A DNA stretch of 64,000 nt, from the NCBI GenBank assembly GCA_036872755.1, contig JAVHNS010000001.1, forward strand, positions 3,100,001 through 3,164,000, given 5' to 3'. This document shows, in pieces, positions 1 to 11,286 of the stretch. Within the stretch, counting starts at the first letter, position 1; each line of letters begins with the position of its first letter. The stretch comes from Orbilia blumenaviensis. Taxonomy: Eukaryota; Ascomycota; Orbiliomycetes; Orbiliales; Orbiliaceae. The notes under the pieces are model-generated. The model did no database searches. It was not told the DNA's origin and saw only the letters and a program-made list of their open reading frames with translations. Made by a program: the position numbers and the translations under genes.

Positions 1-282
1 CGCAATCCGCGATATCCGTATGTCCATTCAATTTGTGCACGTGTCGTCTTGTCCCACTTTGATAATCGGCGTTATTATAATTATAATAATATATCAAACT
101 ATAAGTATTGACCCACAGGTCAACTAACGCTATATACATGCGGCACAGGAATAATTTATTTTGCTCAAATTGTTGGCAGCAGAGTGTGATCATCCGCAGG
201 TCGATACGGACGCCTATGCGCCATACTCTAAGCTAAGGTAGAACGATCCTATCTAACGGAGTAACGTTAGCTATTGTGCAGG

Positions 283-2285
283 TTAGCTCGGGTTTTCGAC
301 CAATCCATGCTTCGCTACCCATCCCTGTATTAGATCCCCATAATCTTGAAAGGTATATGGATGGAACGATTCACTGTGCCACCCTTTCTTTCTCCAAGGA
401 TTCAATCCCAATTCTTTCACCACAAGGTTGCGTACTATGCAGTATTAGAAACTAGCATTTTTGGGGTCTGTACTTCAGTATTGCTCCTAAGAATAGATGT
501 CTCTGAATCGAGACGCAAATTATATACATACCGGCGAAAATTCAAAGACCCAAGGGAACATTTAGCATCCTAGGATTTCTGATTCGGTGCATTCGTATAT
601 CATCTGCGGCTGTTTTTTCTATTTCGTCTTGTAAAAGTAGTTCTATCTTCCCGAGGATGTATGCGACGGCCCAGAGCGATCATATCACCGCATCCTGTAG
701 TGTCGAGGCTGCGGTGTATGGTCCTAGCATACAATTCTATCTAAAGTCCTGAGTCTGTAATTATGACACAATGGTATAGCCTAAGCTTTCCAAAGTCTGG
801 GTCGTGTAGAAAATATGGCGGCGGCTTCGGAGCAGTATAGAGAATTGGGTTTGATTCGGAGACCTTTTTCTCGGCCTCGGTTTCTAGCTCTGTCCATTTC
901 TTGAGGTACTCCTCTGTATATTTCGTTGAGGTAATACCGAGCCGCATTGCAGTGAGATTCTCAGAGAAAAGGGGAATGGTTGGGGCGAATCCCGCAGTGA
1001 ATACGATCGGTTTAGTATTCAATGTTGTCCTAGAAACTAAGGTGAGATTTGAGTTTTCTACTGAAGTTATAGCGTCTCGAACCATCTATGCCAACATATT
1101 AGAAGGCACCTCTCATCGAAAACGATACGTTATTTTTATTAGGAAGCGTTTGCTTACTTGGACCTGGACCTGCCCACTGTCTATGTGGTCATATAGTCAA
1201 GTTTCATAACCATTCGTTCCTGCAACACTATATCCCACAGCGGTGAACGCTTTACAACCATTGGACCTGAAAGCTTATCCATTTCAGGGCCATCCAAATC
1301 GTGCCTCTGAAGGACAAGATCTTTAACCTTATTAAGTATATACTTTAAAAGGTTTTACCGCGGAACGTTTTCTTGAAAAGGTAATGGAGGCCGAAAACCC
1401 CGTCATCTTGGTGAGCCAGTGACGTCGAGGAGCTACGGTGGACCACGGCCCTCTTTGCGAATCGCCCACTTCGAATAATAGAAAGTTATACTGGTAAGTA
1501 TACCGTCTCCGATTGCAAATATATATCGGGGCATCGAGAAGCCTTCCATTTTTTTTTTTTTTTTCTTGCTACTTCTGCAAACTGAATCACAGCATCTATA
1601 GCACTCTTTGGAGCCCAATAAACAACTATTTCCTCAATTTTTTCTGCCGCCAGTTCCTCGTAGCGCCCCCCAAAGTATCGATGACGCATTACCGGTCCTA
1701 GAACCGGGAATAGCCTAGATTAGGATAGCGAGAAGCATCACTGATATATGTCGTAACCATAGGCCTTTTCGACAAAAGGCTTTTCTCGCTACTTGTTTAG
1801 AATTTCCAAAGATACTCTTCCCAATTTTGTTGTGTAGCCTTGTACCGTTGTTTTTAATCGAACATACTTTGAGACGCCAGCTTCTTGGTCCATGCCCACA
1901 GGCACTGGCACACAGAGGAACCCTTTAAATAACCTTGTTCGTTGTAATCTGCCTCACGTTCTAGTACGTCTTGAAAACGCAACTCCGAGGATTCGAAAAA
2001 CTTGGAGTGGTGTTGGAAAAGCAATCCCGGGTAGACCCGTTCCCCTGACCACATGTCTCCAATTGAGGGAGCTTGTATGTATGTAGAGGCCGATTAGTAA
2101 CCTATAAAGTATCAAAAGTGCTTTATTTATCTCGCAGCTATATGTATCGGTGGTATTAGGGAAAGACGGTAAGGCGTACAGAATTAACTATCAGTAGGGT
2201 TTTTGTAGGACAGGTTGTCAGAAAAGCATTTGCTGCGTAGAGGGACCATTGACCCCGGCCCCAATGATGATCAAGTCAAACCTCT
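283..2285 (-). pseudogene. Decayed flavin-containing monooxygenase-like gene
   Basis: Family-like pieces lie on the minus strand in N-to-C order but in different frames, broken by stops. An N-terminal FAD-binding Rossmann motif (FDLIIIGAGVNGPST) is at about 2280-2230 and runs into TGA. A WSGERVYPGLLFQ segment is at about 2055-2010. VVYWAPKSAIDAVIQF at 1630-1570 resembles the second (NADPH-side) AKSAxDAV segment. KPIVFTAGFAPTIPLF with a following charged helix is at 741-1085. SLWAVAYILGKIELLL is at 600-679, directly after an in-frame TGA at 682-680. A C-terminal tail (KKGWHSESFHPYTFQDYG) ends in TAA at 285-283. From memory of the family these match fungal FAD-dependent FMO-like oxidoreductases in order. 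No single splice model joins them, so I read a pseudogene. The exact family is an inference from motifs. Confidence 0.72.
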
Positions 2286-3588
2286 TGACGAATGTCCGAC
2301 TTCTATCGACCGGATCCTCGATATATAGGGTCCATCCATTCCGATTGAATTACGGATCGAACACTGGATCGCGTGGTATGGGCAGAATGTTAGGTAGGCA
2401 AATCACCTGTACAGCTGCTTTTGTCGTTGACACACCTTGGTAGCCTCTAGTTGGTATCTAGATAGTAGATTCGATATTGATATATGATGGCCTTAAAATT
2501 CGAAAACCTGAAATTAATATGAGCAAATGGAACATATCGGATGTATTTGTATTGCATCAATATATTAATCGCAGCGTTAGTAGGTGTGGTAGGACAGAGC
2601 AACAGATCAGTCGCTTGCAGTGCTGATCCATAAACTTGGTTACACAAACTCATTTTAAATAGGGTTTTATGTTCCACAAAAATGTACAAAAAGTTACCTA
2701 GGGCTAAAAGCTAGGACTGTCGAGGGGTGGGGACTGGCGGCGATGTCCCCACGGACCCCGAGGCCGGCAGGTTTCCTAGAATTCTGGCTAGCATGTCTAG
2801 ATTAGACTGTACTAAGATTTAATTTAGAGCCACCTGGACCAAGATACGACTATCATCATATACAATAGTTTTGGAAAGAAACGTGGGGACCTTTCTAGAA
2901 AACCATGGATGGGATAATGGCCTTTCAAAGCCTTCTTTGTTTGTTCACACAGGCTTGGTTCACTATGCACTGATTAAACTTTAACTTTTTTTTTTTTTTT
3001 TTTAAGATATCGATATCTCCTAATACACAGACACAGTGGAGTACCAGACCTCCCAATACACGACCAAAATATCCAATCTTAAATTTCGAAAAAATTAGGC
3101 CTGGGCCCTAGAATGCAGAGTGGGATATCGATTACATAATTGCAATTAATGGTATCTAGAGCTTTCGAACGGAATTATTAGATGTCGGTAACCTTTACGA
3201 TCTGTTGCTCGTCATATGCATCGATCATTGGGTAGACACTTCATCACTAGTACTTAGGTAGGTAGCTATTTTATTGAAGGACAGGCCAGTACTGGGTGAC
3301 GTCTACAAGCTATAGGAGAAGGGACAGGATCAAACTCGTTGTCTGCACATTTCCAGTGGTGCCACACATCAAACGTGGACACGCCAATACCCTGAGACGC
3401 TTGTCAACACGTGAGCGGGTGCGGATCCGTCACCGCGTCTCCAAGCTACAAAGGCTGCTTCAGACTGTTGTGCGGTACCGCATTCAATATTTGAATCCGG
3501 TCCTCACACTTAAACATCTACAATATCATTAGAAAGCTAGAGGGTCCTAGGCGCGCGCAATTTAGCATCCCACGATACTTACCAAACT
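2286..3588. other. Intergenic, no supported gene
   Basis: No ORF with recognisable domains was seen on either strand. It contains a long T-homopolymer ending at about 3003 and AT-rich sequence. An 80-codon minus-strand ORF at 2447-2689 has no family resemblance I can defend. Confidence 0.5.
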
Positions 3589-4173
3589 ATGGCGTCGCTG
3601 TCAACAGCAAATAATCTCAAGATATTTCTCCTCCCAACCGAAATACTTGCTGAAATCATCACCAGCGATATACTCAGCACTGGCGACATAAGTCGCTGCC
3701 AACAGGTTTGCAAACTGTTTCGCGACATCATACAACGTTACGCAAAGCACGAATACATCCTCCAGGTTGAGCACCGCTCTCAACAAGCATGGCGGTTAGC
3801 CCGGTGCCTTCTCGCCTACCCGAAACTAGGCGAGAGCTTCAGATCAATAACGGTAGCCTGGATAAGCCCACCACAGTACATCGTGACAGATTCGGGGACT
3901 GAGTTGTTGCGGTGGAGCTGGACCCCTGAGGAGAAAGACAAAATCAGCTCGTTCGCGGGCAGCATCCTGGGGCGGCAAGGTCTCCGAGCTGTATACTGGG
4001 GAGTGGAGTGTGCAAGTCTTGTTCCTCTTCTGCTGTGCTTTATGCCGAACTTGAAGTACCTGGACCTGGGCGCCGACATCAATCCAAAAATATCCGAAGC
4101 CTACCTCCGTGAACAGCGAAGAATCATGGCCAAAGAGAAGATATGCGTAAATAAAGCGATACAAGCGGTTTAA
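3589..4173 (+). CDS. Short F-box-like protein
   Basis: Single-exon ORF of 194 residues. Residues 12-52 look like an F-box (LPTEILAEIITSDILSTGDI, then a CQQVCKLFRDII helix), the Skp1-binding module of SCF ubiquitin ligases. The rest has no clear leucine-rich or WD repeats; a LVPLLLCFMPNLKYLDLG stretch near residue 145 resembles one leucine-rich repeat. It is much shorter than usual fungal F-box proteins (400-600 residues), so it may be a truncated family member, or an intron near the end may have been missed. Its neighbour upstream is a pseudogene, and the flanks are AT-rich and gene-poor. Substrate and function are unknown. Confidence 0.6.
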   Translation: MASLSTANNLKIFLLPTEILAEIITSDILSTGDISRCQQVCKLFRDIIQRYAKHEYILQVEHRSQQAWRLARCLLAYPKLGESFRSITVAWISPPQYIVTDSGTELLRWSWTPEEKDKISSFAGSILGRQGLRAVYWGVECASLVPLLLCFMPNLKYLDLGADINPKISEAYLREQRRIMAKEKICVNKAIQAV

Positions 4174-4984
4174 TACTCAAGCCCTGAATCAAAACTTCAA
4201 CAGAAAGACCATATGGCCATTCAATAAAATATTTGGGGGGAGCTACGTAACTTAGCTACCAAGCGCCCAAATTACCTGCTTGCCGGTACTTTCAGCCGAA
4301 GCTTAGCCTTCGCGACCATGATATCATGTCTTCGGATCGAGACCCTCCAGGCCCACCATAACTACATGCTCGACCAAAAAAAAACCACCAACAAAGTGGG
4401 AAATCAGAATCAAGTACTTCTCGCTTCGTATATTGAAGTATCTATTGCAAAAAACTTGAAGACAGTGTTATAGATTAATTCATCAAATAACTCATAAAGC
4501 TAGCCTATGTGACGTGAATATTGATGCTTCCTTGTTGCATTTTTCCGTAGACAACACGCCTATTCCCGTCAGATTCTGATGTCCTGTTAACGGGATGGTG
4601 GAGACCTCCAAGTGTACCTAGTTTAAGCCAAGCGGGCAAAAGGGATACCTACCTTTTGAGCTGACAGGTCCCTCGGGACCTCGGCCAGGTTTCTATTTTT
4701 TCCATCCCCTCATTTAGCATGCGGGGTTAGAAAAAAAAAGATGGGGATCCTGAGATATGCACCGGTACCGCAGCAGACTTAGCTTAGCGTGATGTATAAA
4801 TAAGTACTTTGTAATTCTAGCATTCGCTGTGGTCCTCGACATCCTCGATACTTGTCAAATCCGGGGTATCGATATCTGGCTCTTAATAATCGATCATTGC
4901 AACACCTAGACTCGAGAACTTCTAAATACGCAGACGCAACCGTATCAAAGTCTAACACCATTCGCGTCTCTAATAAGTTACAAT
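4174..4984. other. Intergenic upstream of the MetE-like gene
   Basis: No coding signal was found. It presumably holds the 3' region of the F-box-like gene and the promoter of the MetE-like gene. Short A-tracts occur at about 4378 and 4731. No specific regulatory site can be named. Confidence 0.5.
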
Positions 4985-6295
4985 ATGCCTTCCGATAGCC
5001 AAGTACATGCAGACCACATCGGCTCCCTCTTACGACCCCAATATCTTTTGGATGCCCGTGAGAAGAAAGCTCTAGGCCCAGCTGAGCTGTTAGAAATTGA
5101 AAACAAGGCTATCGATGGAGCAATCGACCTCCAGCGATCAATTGGCTATCGTTTGTTCACTGATGGAGAATACCGACGGTAAACGCGTAACACTCCCTGG
5201 TCCTTGCCTGCACTTATTACTGATAAAAGATAGTCATATGTTCTACGACGGTTTCTTCGATAATCTCAACGGTATGGAAGAAGTCGCCAACCCTCCTCGC
5301 GCAATCTTCAAGGAGTACGTTCCAGACCTCCAGGCCTTCTTAGCGCAAGGTATCGAACCAGCCGGTACATGTCTTTGCACTGGGAAGATCAGCCACAAAG
5401 GAAACAGCAAGTATGTACAACAGTTTAACTACATACAAGGAAAACTGAACGCCGGAGAAAGCGTGAAGATGACCCTTGCTGTAAGTACTAAAATGAAGCT
5501 ATCTGTATAGATGACTGCCTAAGCATGCATGAAGACTGATTCTAGAAATTATGAACAAAACAGGCTCCAGAATGGTTCCACCTCCGTCACGGCGAGCACG
5601 CATATTCTAAGTCTATCTACCCCTCCAACGCCGAATATTTCGCAGATATTGCTGTGGCTTACCGTCATGAGCTATCCCTCCTTTACGACGCTGGCTGCCG
5701 AAATGTCCAAATTGACGACCCGCTTTTGGCATACTTCTGCGCCCAATCTATGCTAGACGGCATGGCTGCCGTCGGCGAGTCCGCAGAGAAACTGCTCGAC
5801 GAGTACATCAAACTCTACCAGGACTGCCTAAAGGACAGGAAGCCAGATATGACTGTCGGTCTCCACATCTGCCGCGGGAACTTCAGAAAATCCATTCACT
5901 TTTCAGAGGGTGGATACGAGCATATTGCCAAGAAGGTGTTCAAAGAAATCCCCGCTGACGTCTTTTACCTTGAATACGATACTCCCCGTGCTGGAACATT
6001 TGAGCCATTGGCAGATGTTCCAAAAGATAGGAAGGTCGTCCTCGGTTTGGTTTCGAGCAAATTCGCAGAGCCAATGGAGGATTTAGGGGAGCTGAAAGCT
6101 AAGGTCATGGATGCGGCGAGAATCATGGCGAAGGGTAGTGGAGAGAGCGAGCAAGATGCATTGAAGAGAATCAGCGTTAGCCCTCAGTGTGGGTTTGGCA
6201 GTCATGAAGAGGGTAATGCAATCGATGATGCTGGCATGAAAAAGAAGCTGGAGCTTGTCATGGAACTGGCAAAGGACGTTTGGGGAACTGCCTGA
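4985..6295 (+). CDS. MetE-like cobalamin-independent methyltransferase family protein
   Basis: Three exons: 4985-5178, 5234-5480 and 5564-6295, giving 390 residues. The protein resembles the C-terminal barrel of cobalamin-independent methionine synthase, the YxjG/YxjH-type UROD/MetE-like fold. Putative zinc ligands in the family order are visible: H and C in VGLHICRGNF, E in FYLEYDTPRAG and C in SPQCGFGS. An N-terminal ADHIGSLLRP motif and RRHMFYDGFFDNL, formed across the first intron, also fit. At 390 residues it lacks the N-terminal half of true MetE (about 760 residues). It is therefore probably a related methyltransferase, with homocysteine or another thiol as acceptor, and not the main methionine synthase. 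The first ATG starts the conserved region, so the start is well supported. The substrate is unproven. Confidence 0.88.
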
Positions 6296-6640
6296 TCAGG
6301 ATCTACGGGAAACCGTTGTAAATATAAAATCAATAGTGTGCCGTTGGCGGGCGTTTGTGTCGGCATAAAAGTATCAAATGAAAAGGCAAAGGTCTCTCAT
6401 AATTAAGTCTATGGGATATAAACTGATTAAAGCTTTAATGCTAAATTTTCTGGTCTCGTAATTTAAATGTGATTTATCAATACCTAGGTACCTAATATGT
6501 ATATATTGTGCCTTTGTTGAAACCTAGGTGACGACTGTAATACAATACTGTACAGAGCAACACAAAAGCAATCGAAATAGTAATGCTTAGTTAATGCTAT
6601 GCAAAAAACCGATCATTCAATGCTACGATAACTATAAACC
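6296..6640. other. Convergent 3' intergenic
   Basis: AT-rich 3' region between the MetE-like gene (plus) and the cysteine-rich secreted gene (minus). It contains a palindromic TACCTAGGTACC motif at about 6481. No gene is seen. Confidence 0.5.
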
Positions 6641-7431
6641 CTAACTGAGGTTTTCTCCATACAGTAACGCAACCGATGCCACTCCAATGCCTAGGATGCG
6701 AGTCGCAACTATTGGGCTGAGGAGCGTAAGTGTGAGAGAAATTTAGACTGGAACTATATTACAGAAAACTCGAGTATTAGCGATAACCTACGGTTTATTT
6801 AACGGATCTAAAGGCTTTGAAGAAGGTTTGTACACTTTTACATACCAATGCCACGGCTCACACAAACCAAACCAGCACCCTTCACCTTCTCGACACAAAT
6901 CTCGTCCGCTTGGCAACAATCATCGGCGCAAACTTGTTCTGGGATACAAGGAAGAGGTGTTCTTATTGGTGGTACTATTGTATGCAAACGATTAGAAGTG
7001 AACTGGGCTCAGCCACCATATCATCTAAGATAAGTTCAGGTATGAATATACTTACCAATTCCACTATCGACACACTGCTGATCGCCGGTCTTCTCGTCCT
7101 TGACACATTTTTGGTCCGCACGGCAGCAATAATCACCACACTGCCTATTTGGAAGGCAGATACGTGGGGTTGGAACTTATGGTCGACAATTAGTCATAGC
7201 CTCAGTGCGAAAATCGGACACTATGAACATACCGATGCCACGGTCAACGCAGTGACCATCAGGAAATTTTTCATCAGAGACACAGATTTGATCAGCAGCA
7301 CAGCACTCCGTGGCGCAGCGTCTCCCCAGGAGGCATTTGTCGGGGATGTCAGCTGGGAGGGCTAAAGCTGGGATAGCGATGGTAGCAATAAGGAGGATGC
7401 TGCGAATGGAAACCATCTTAAAGGTTTTCAA
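6641..7431 (-). CDS. Secreted cysteine-rich protein of three repeated knottin-framework modules
   Basis: Minus-strand exons 7431-7233, 7175-7056 and 6974-6846, with a probable fourth exon 6708-6641. A hydrophobic signal peptide (SILLIATIAIPALA) ends near residue 25. Three modules follow, one per exon, each with exactly C-x5-C-x3-CC-x5-C-x10-C and each ending in GIG. This C-C-CC-C-C order is that of inhibitor-cystine-knot folds. The first two introns fall in phase 1 inside the final glycine codon, which implies exon duplication. The third GIG is also followed by GTATGT. Either it is read through to TAA at 6838 (151 residues), or it splices to 6708 and adds a hydrophobic tail (ILGIGVASVALLYG; about 171 residues), which would suggest a membrane or GPI-type tail. 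Function is unknown; it could be an effector, inhibitor or wall-associated protein. No known family is claimed. Confidence 0.78.
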
Positions 7432-9747
7432 TAGATATTAAAAGTAAATTATGTTGAAAATAAGCTTATATCTTAGATATTTCAAGGATTGTAAAGTATA
7501 GAAACGAAGTAGGTGGACTTTCGTACGGTAGTAGATTTTGTGAACTGACAAATATTTGGTGAGGAACAGTTGGATACAGAACGACCCAGGGCGTGGACTC
7601 GACGTGTTTATATAAAACTTTTAGTTCCTTTAGATCTCTAAATTCTTTCCCGATACTAGTATACCATGAATTTTTCCAAAGATTCTTAGGTATGGAGAAA
7701 CCTCGTATATGCATATACTTCCCAAAGGGCATCCATGGCAAAAGCTTGTGAAGGGCTGGCTGCATGCTCCCTGGAGCCAACCAAATTGTGCAGTGTTGCT
7801 GGTCTTCCGAAACTGCGCTCTGCAACCTATCACCATAAGTTGCGACCGAACCTTGCAAGTTCCATTAAATAAGGACAAAAAATGCAAAAGTTCTGAAAGT
7901 GTATTAGCCTGGACCATCTCAACCCCCCGCTTTTGCTATTTGGGTACAGGTGCGCACTTTGCATACTGTGAAATTACGGTTCAAGCCGCGTTGTTCCATA
8001 CAAAATTCCAACAACCACACTATTTTCCCTTAGTGCACTATCAAATCGGGATATATATTCCCTTATACTCAGCCCTACCAAGCTTCAAAAATTTCCCAAA
8101 TGAACAAGGGAAACAATAGAAATTTCGGTCTTAGTAATGATCCAGCATGGAACTAGCGCTATAGACGGGACGAGAACCCGTTATGACCACACCCTTCTAC
8201 GGCACGGTCCTTCCTTAACGATGCAAGGTATCTTCCTGAACTCTGACTAATTAGCTCACATGCACTTATGAAAGAGGCAAATAGTTGCCTGTGCTACTAC
8301 TATGTTACATGGTTCTTGAAGGAGGCGATATCTGGGGTACAGAGCTCTGAGGCGCGATATTTCTCTACCTTCGCTTCTGCACCAACTCCTGTATGTTGGG
8401 CGTAGGGCTGAGGTCGTACTTTATGGAGAGAGCCAAATATTAGATCCATCTACTATGTAACATCGAATATGCACACATTCTACACTGGACGCCATTTAAT
8501 ATGCATGGGTGACGATATCAAAATTATTGGTATCCTAAATGAGAATGGTTTTAGTCTATTGTTAGCTCGACCATATTGCGGGAATATTAACCCACAACTG
8601 TACCCTAAGGATGTATAGAATGCGGGGATGTATAACGAAGTTTTAGTTCATTCTTTCTATCCTATCAACCTAAAACATATGTAACTAGATAACATGGTAG
8701 GATGCTGAATTGATCAGCATGGTTATTTACCATGGGTGGTGGTATGGTGGTGGTCCGACGCACCTCGAAGAGTAGGATTTATCATGAAATGACTGACCGA
8801 CCAACCAATTGCAACCAATACTTGCTCCACAGATTAATAAACTTGATATAGAGGGTTGCGTAGTAGGGTTGAAAGGTTTTTGTAATAAAAATTGAATGAT
8901 AATCACATGAGAACCGAATTATAGGGTAAGATAATATCCCGATATCGGTTTGCGTGGTCCATGACGTCCACTCTTACAGCCAGGCCCATGCGTATTTGCT
9001 TCCGAGTTTTGCGCATTTACCATGGGAAGCCTTCCTTACTTCTGACTGGATCGCTTCTCTGCTTACAGCGCCTGGATTCAAGACTAGGATCACTGAATGC
9101 CGTCGATCAGTCTGCCGTGCGTGCAAGAGACAGAGCTAGCCCTGCAGCTTCTCAATCCTAGCACGCCCATTAGTCTGTTTTCTGCATGATTCGGTTCTGA
9201 CTAACTTACAAAGAAATATTTTCCAGCGACTACAATAGGTTCCTTTTCCGGGAAATTTCAGACGATTCCTAGGTTTATTGGGAGGCTCTCGAGGCCATAG
9301 AGTGGCCCATAGTGCGATAATTAAATGGCTATAGGCACATATATGTTTCCTCTTCACACGAATCAAAACTAGGGACCAATACATGACAGTCTCTTGCCCA
9401 ACCCCTCCGCATAAGTGTTGGATACATGGTGCAAATAACTGTTTTAGGTAGTCGGATTGGCATTGCCCATCAGTACCTGGGACCCCAAAGTCTCTAAAGC
9501 ACCAAAGTCACCTCAAATAGTATAAATCAAATTATGATATGAGCTTGTGAGCAAATGACGAGGGTCAAAGTTTGTGTATACTAATCAATATCATATGATG
9601 TCATTATAGGGCAGATACGCCTGTCAAATTGCAAGACCGATGACTCCAAACACCGCTATGGGAAGCACCCTAATGCTACAGAACCTAAAGAAACAAATAT
9701 GGAGGGGCGCAGCCGGTGCGAAGCCTCACCACTATGCAGTCAAAGCC
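7432..9747. other. Intergenic, no supported gene
   Basis: About 2.3 kb between two minus-strand genes. Minus-strand ORFs of 95-130 codons at 7466-7917 show no domain, signal peptide or family resemblance and sit where the promoter of the cysteine-rich gene should be. Nothing else stands out. Confidence 0.5.
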
Positions 9748-11286
9748 CTAGGAGACCGAAATAAGGTCCATCTGCTGCTTCATTTCTTGCATATAGTAGT
9801 TAACATGCGCAGTCAGCCTGCCGAACTCATTCATGGTTTCTCTGGCTTCGTTTTCTACGAATTCCTTCGTATCCTGACACTACATATGGCAATGTGATTA
9901 GTATACTTGTGTGGAATTTGAAGGAAGTGTGCGCTTGGACACGTACCTGTTTCTCCTTCAAATCGATTTGCATCTTGAGTTTATCCATATCATGGCTCTT
10001 TTCCCTTCTTTCGCTCGCTAATTGGTCGTACACGCCCCTCAGTTCCGCCATTCTTGCTCTTGCAGCCGTGCTCTTGCTCTCCGCCTGCTGCTTCGCTGCG
10101 CCCACCTTCTCTTGGGCGGCAATCAGTCTTGCCTTTAGTACTTCCTCTCTCTTTTCCATATCCTGAAACTCCAGTTGTCGTTTTCTCAAAACATCTTTGT
10201 GCCGCGATGCCTTTCTATCACCTTCTTCTTCTCTAAGCAGCTCGGCTTCACATTCCTCCATGATTTTAATACAGGCGTTGACATCCGTCTCGATCACTCC
10301 AAAGGAATCTGCTGTTGTTTGGAGTGCTCTTGCTCGCCGTTCGGCTTGCATGAGCCTATTCTTTTCCATGGCGAGCTGCCCAGCCATCTCATTATTGAGT
10401 TGTTGTAACCGACCTGGCTCGTCGAAGATATATGGCCGCAGCCTTTCACAATCTTGCTTTAATCTCAGCTTCGTCTCGTTCGCTTGTATCAACGCGTCCT
10501 TCAGCATCTTCCGTTCATTCTTGGCTTCCTGGAATTCGTTTGTCAAAGCTTCTTGCTCCCTCTTCAGCTCGCTGAGTAAAATCCTCGCTTGCTGCCTTTC
10601 TTCCTGCAATTTCTTCACTAATGGTTCCTCCTGCCTCCTTTGAATTTGGAGGGTTTCCAGTTTATGCTGTAACTCGTCCCGCTCGATCTCGAGGGTTTCG
10701 ACTCTTTGCTTGATGCTTTCAAACTTATTGGCATGCTCGTCAATAGTCGGTTGGTGTTCAGTCTTAAATCTCACGAAGTTGATGAGGTACGAGAACATTT
10801 TAATAGTCCTCGGTCTGGTTGGTGTGAGCAAGTCGCTAAGCTGAAGGTCCTTCATGCCGCACACGCTAAGCAGCGAACGTAATGACCGAAAACATGCCAT
10901 CATGCGCATGGTATCGATCATAGTTTCGCCAAATTCGAAGTCTTCGCTAACGATATCCAGGACGGGAGTTATGCCTTCGACAGTGAGTCCCGTGAGATTT
11001 TCCAGAATCCGTTCAACGACACGAATGATCATAGGCGACTGAGGGTTGTTGATGCTATCCGCAGAGAATGGAATACCGATGTCAGTGATACAGTTCGCGA
11101 TTTCTGGTGGTTCCTGGGGTAGTGTAAGCTTCTAATAATCCCTTTATATAGATATCGAGATTGTGAACCTACCATCAGCAGGAACGCAAGACTGTCGTGC
11201 TCTACTGGAGCTTGTCGCTTCCCTGAAGACGGGGGGGCCTTTTGGCCTGGCCTGTAGCCCTGTGATCCACGAGGATTAAAGTCCAT
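9748..11286 (-). CDS. NUF2: Kinetochore protein Nuf2
   Basis: Subunit of the Ndc80 complex, which attaches kinetochores to spindle microtubules. Exons on the minus strand are 11286-11173, 11113-9947 and 9873-9748, for 468 residues. The N-terminal calponin-homology-like domain contains PPEIANCITDIGIPF and TPTRPRTIKMFSYLINFVRF, the family hallmarks. From about residue 150 onward it is almost all heptad coiled coil (KLETLQIQRRQEEPLVKKLQ and similar). The final exon encodes FVENEARETMNEF and a short tail. Length fits fungal Nuf2 (about 450-470). The first intron has two possible acceptors 18 nt apart (11132 or 11114), so six residues are uncertain. The 59-bp version is preferred because the other intron would be only 41 bp. 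Confidence 0.93.

Noticed and set aside
2986..3003. Poly-T tracts as possible retroelement tails
   Set aside because: No reverse-transcriptase or SINE-like body and no target duplication next to them; simple homopolymers occur throughout.
6817..7365. 182-codon plus-strand ORF over the cysteine-module gene
   Set aside because: Antisense shadow; the minus strand has a signal peptide, repeated cysteines and fitting splice sites.
7466..7917. Minus-strand ORFs of 95 and 130 codons upstream of the cysteine-module gene
   Set aside because: They overlap in different frames, show no domain or signal, and sit where the promoter should be.
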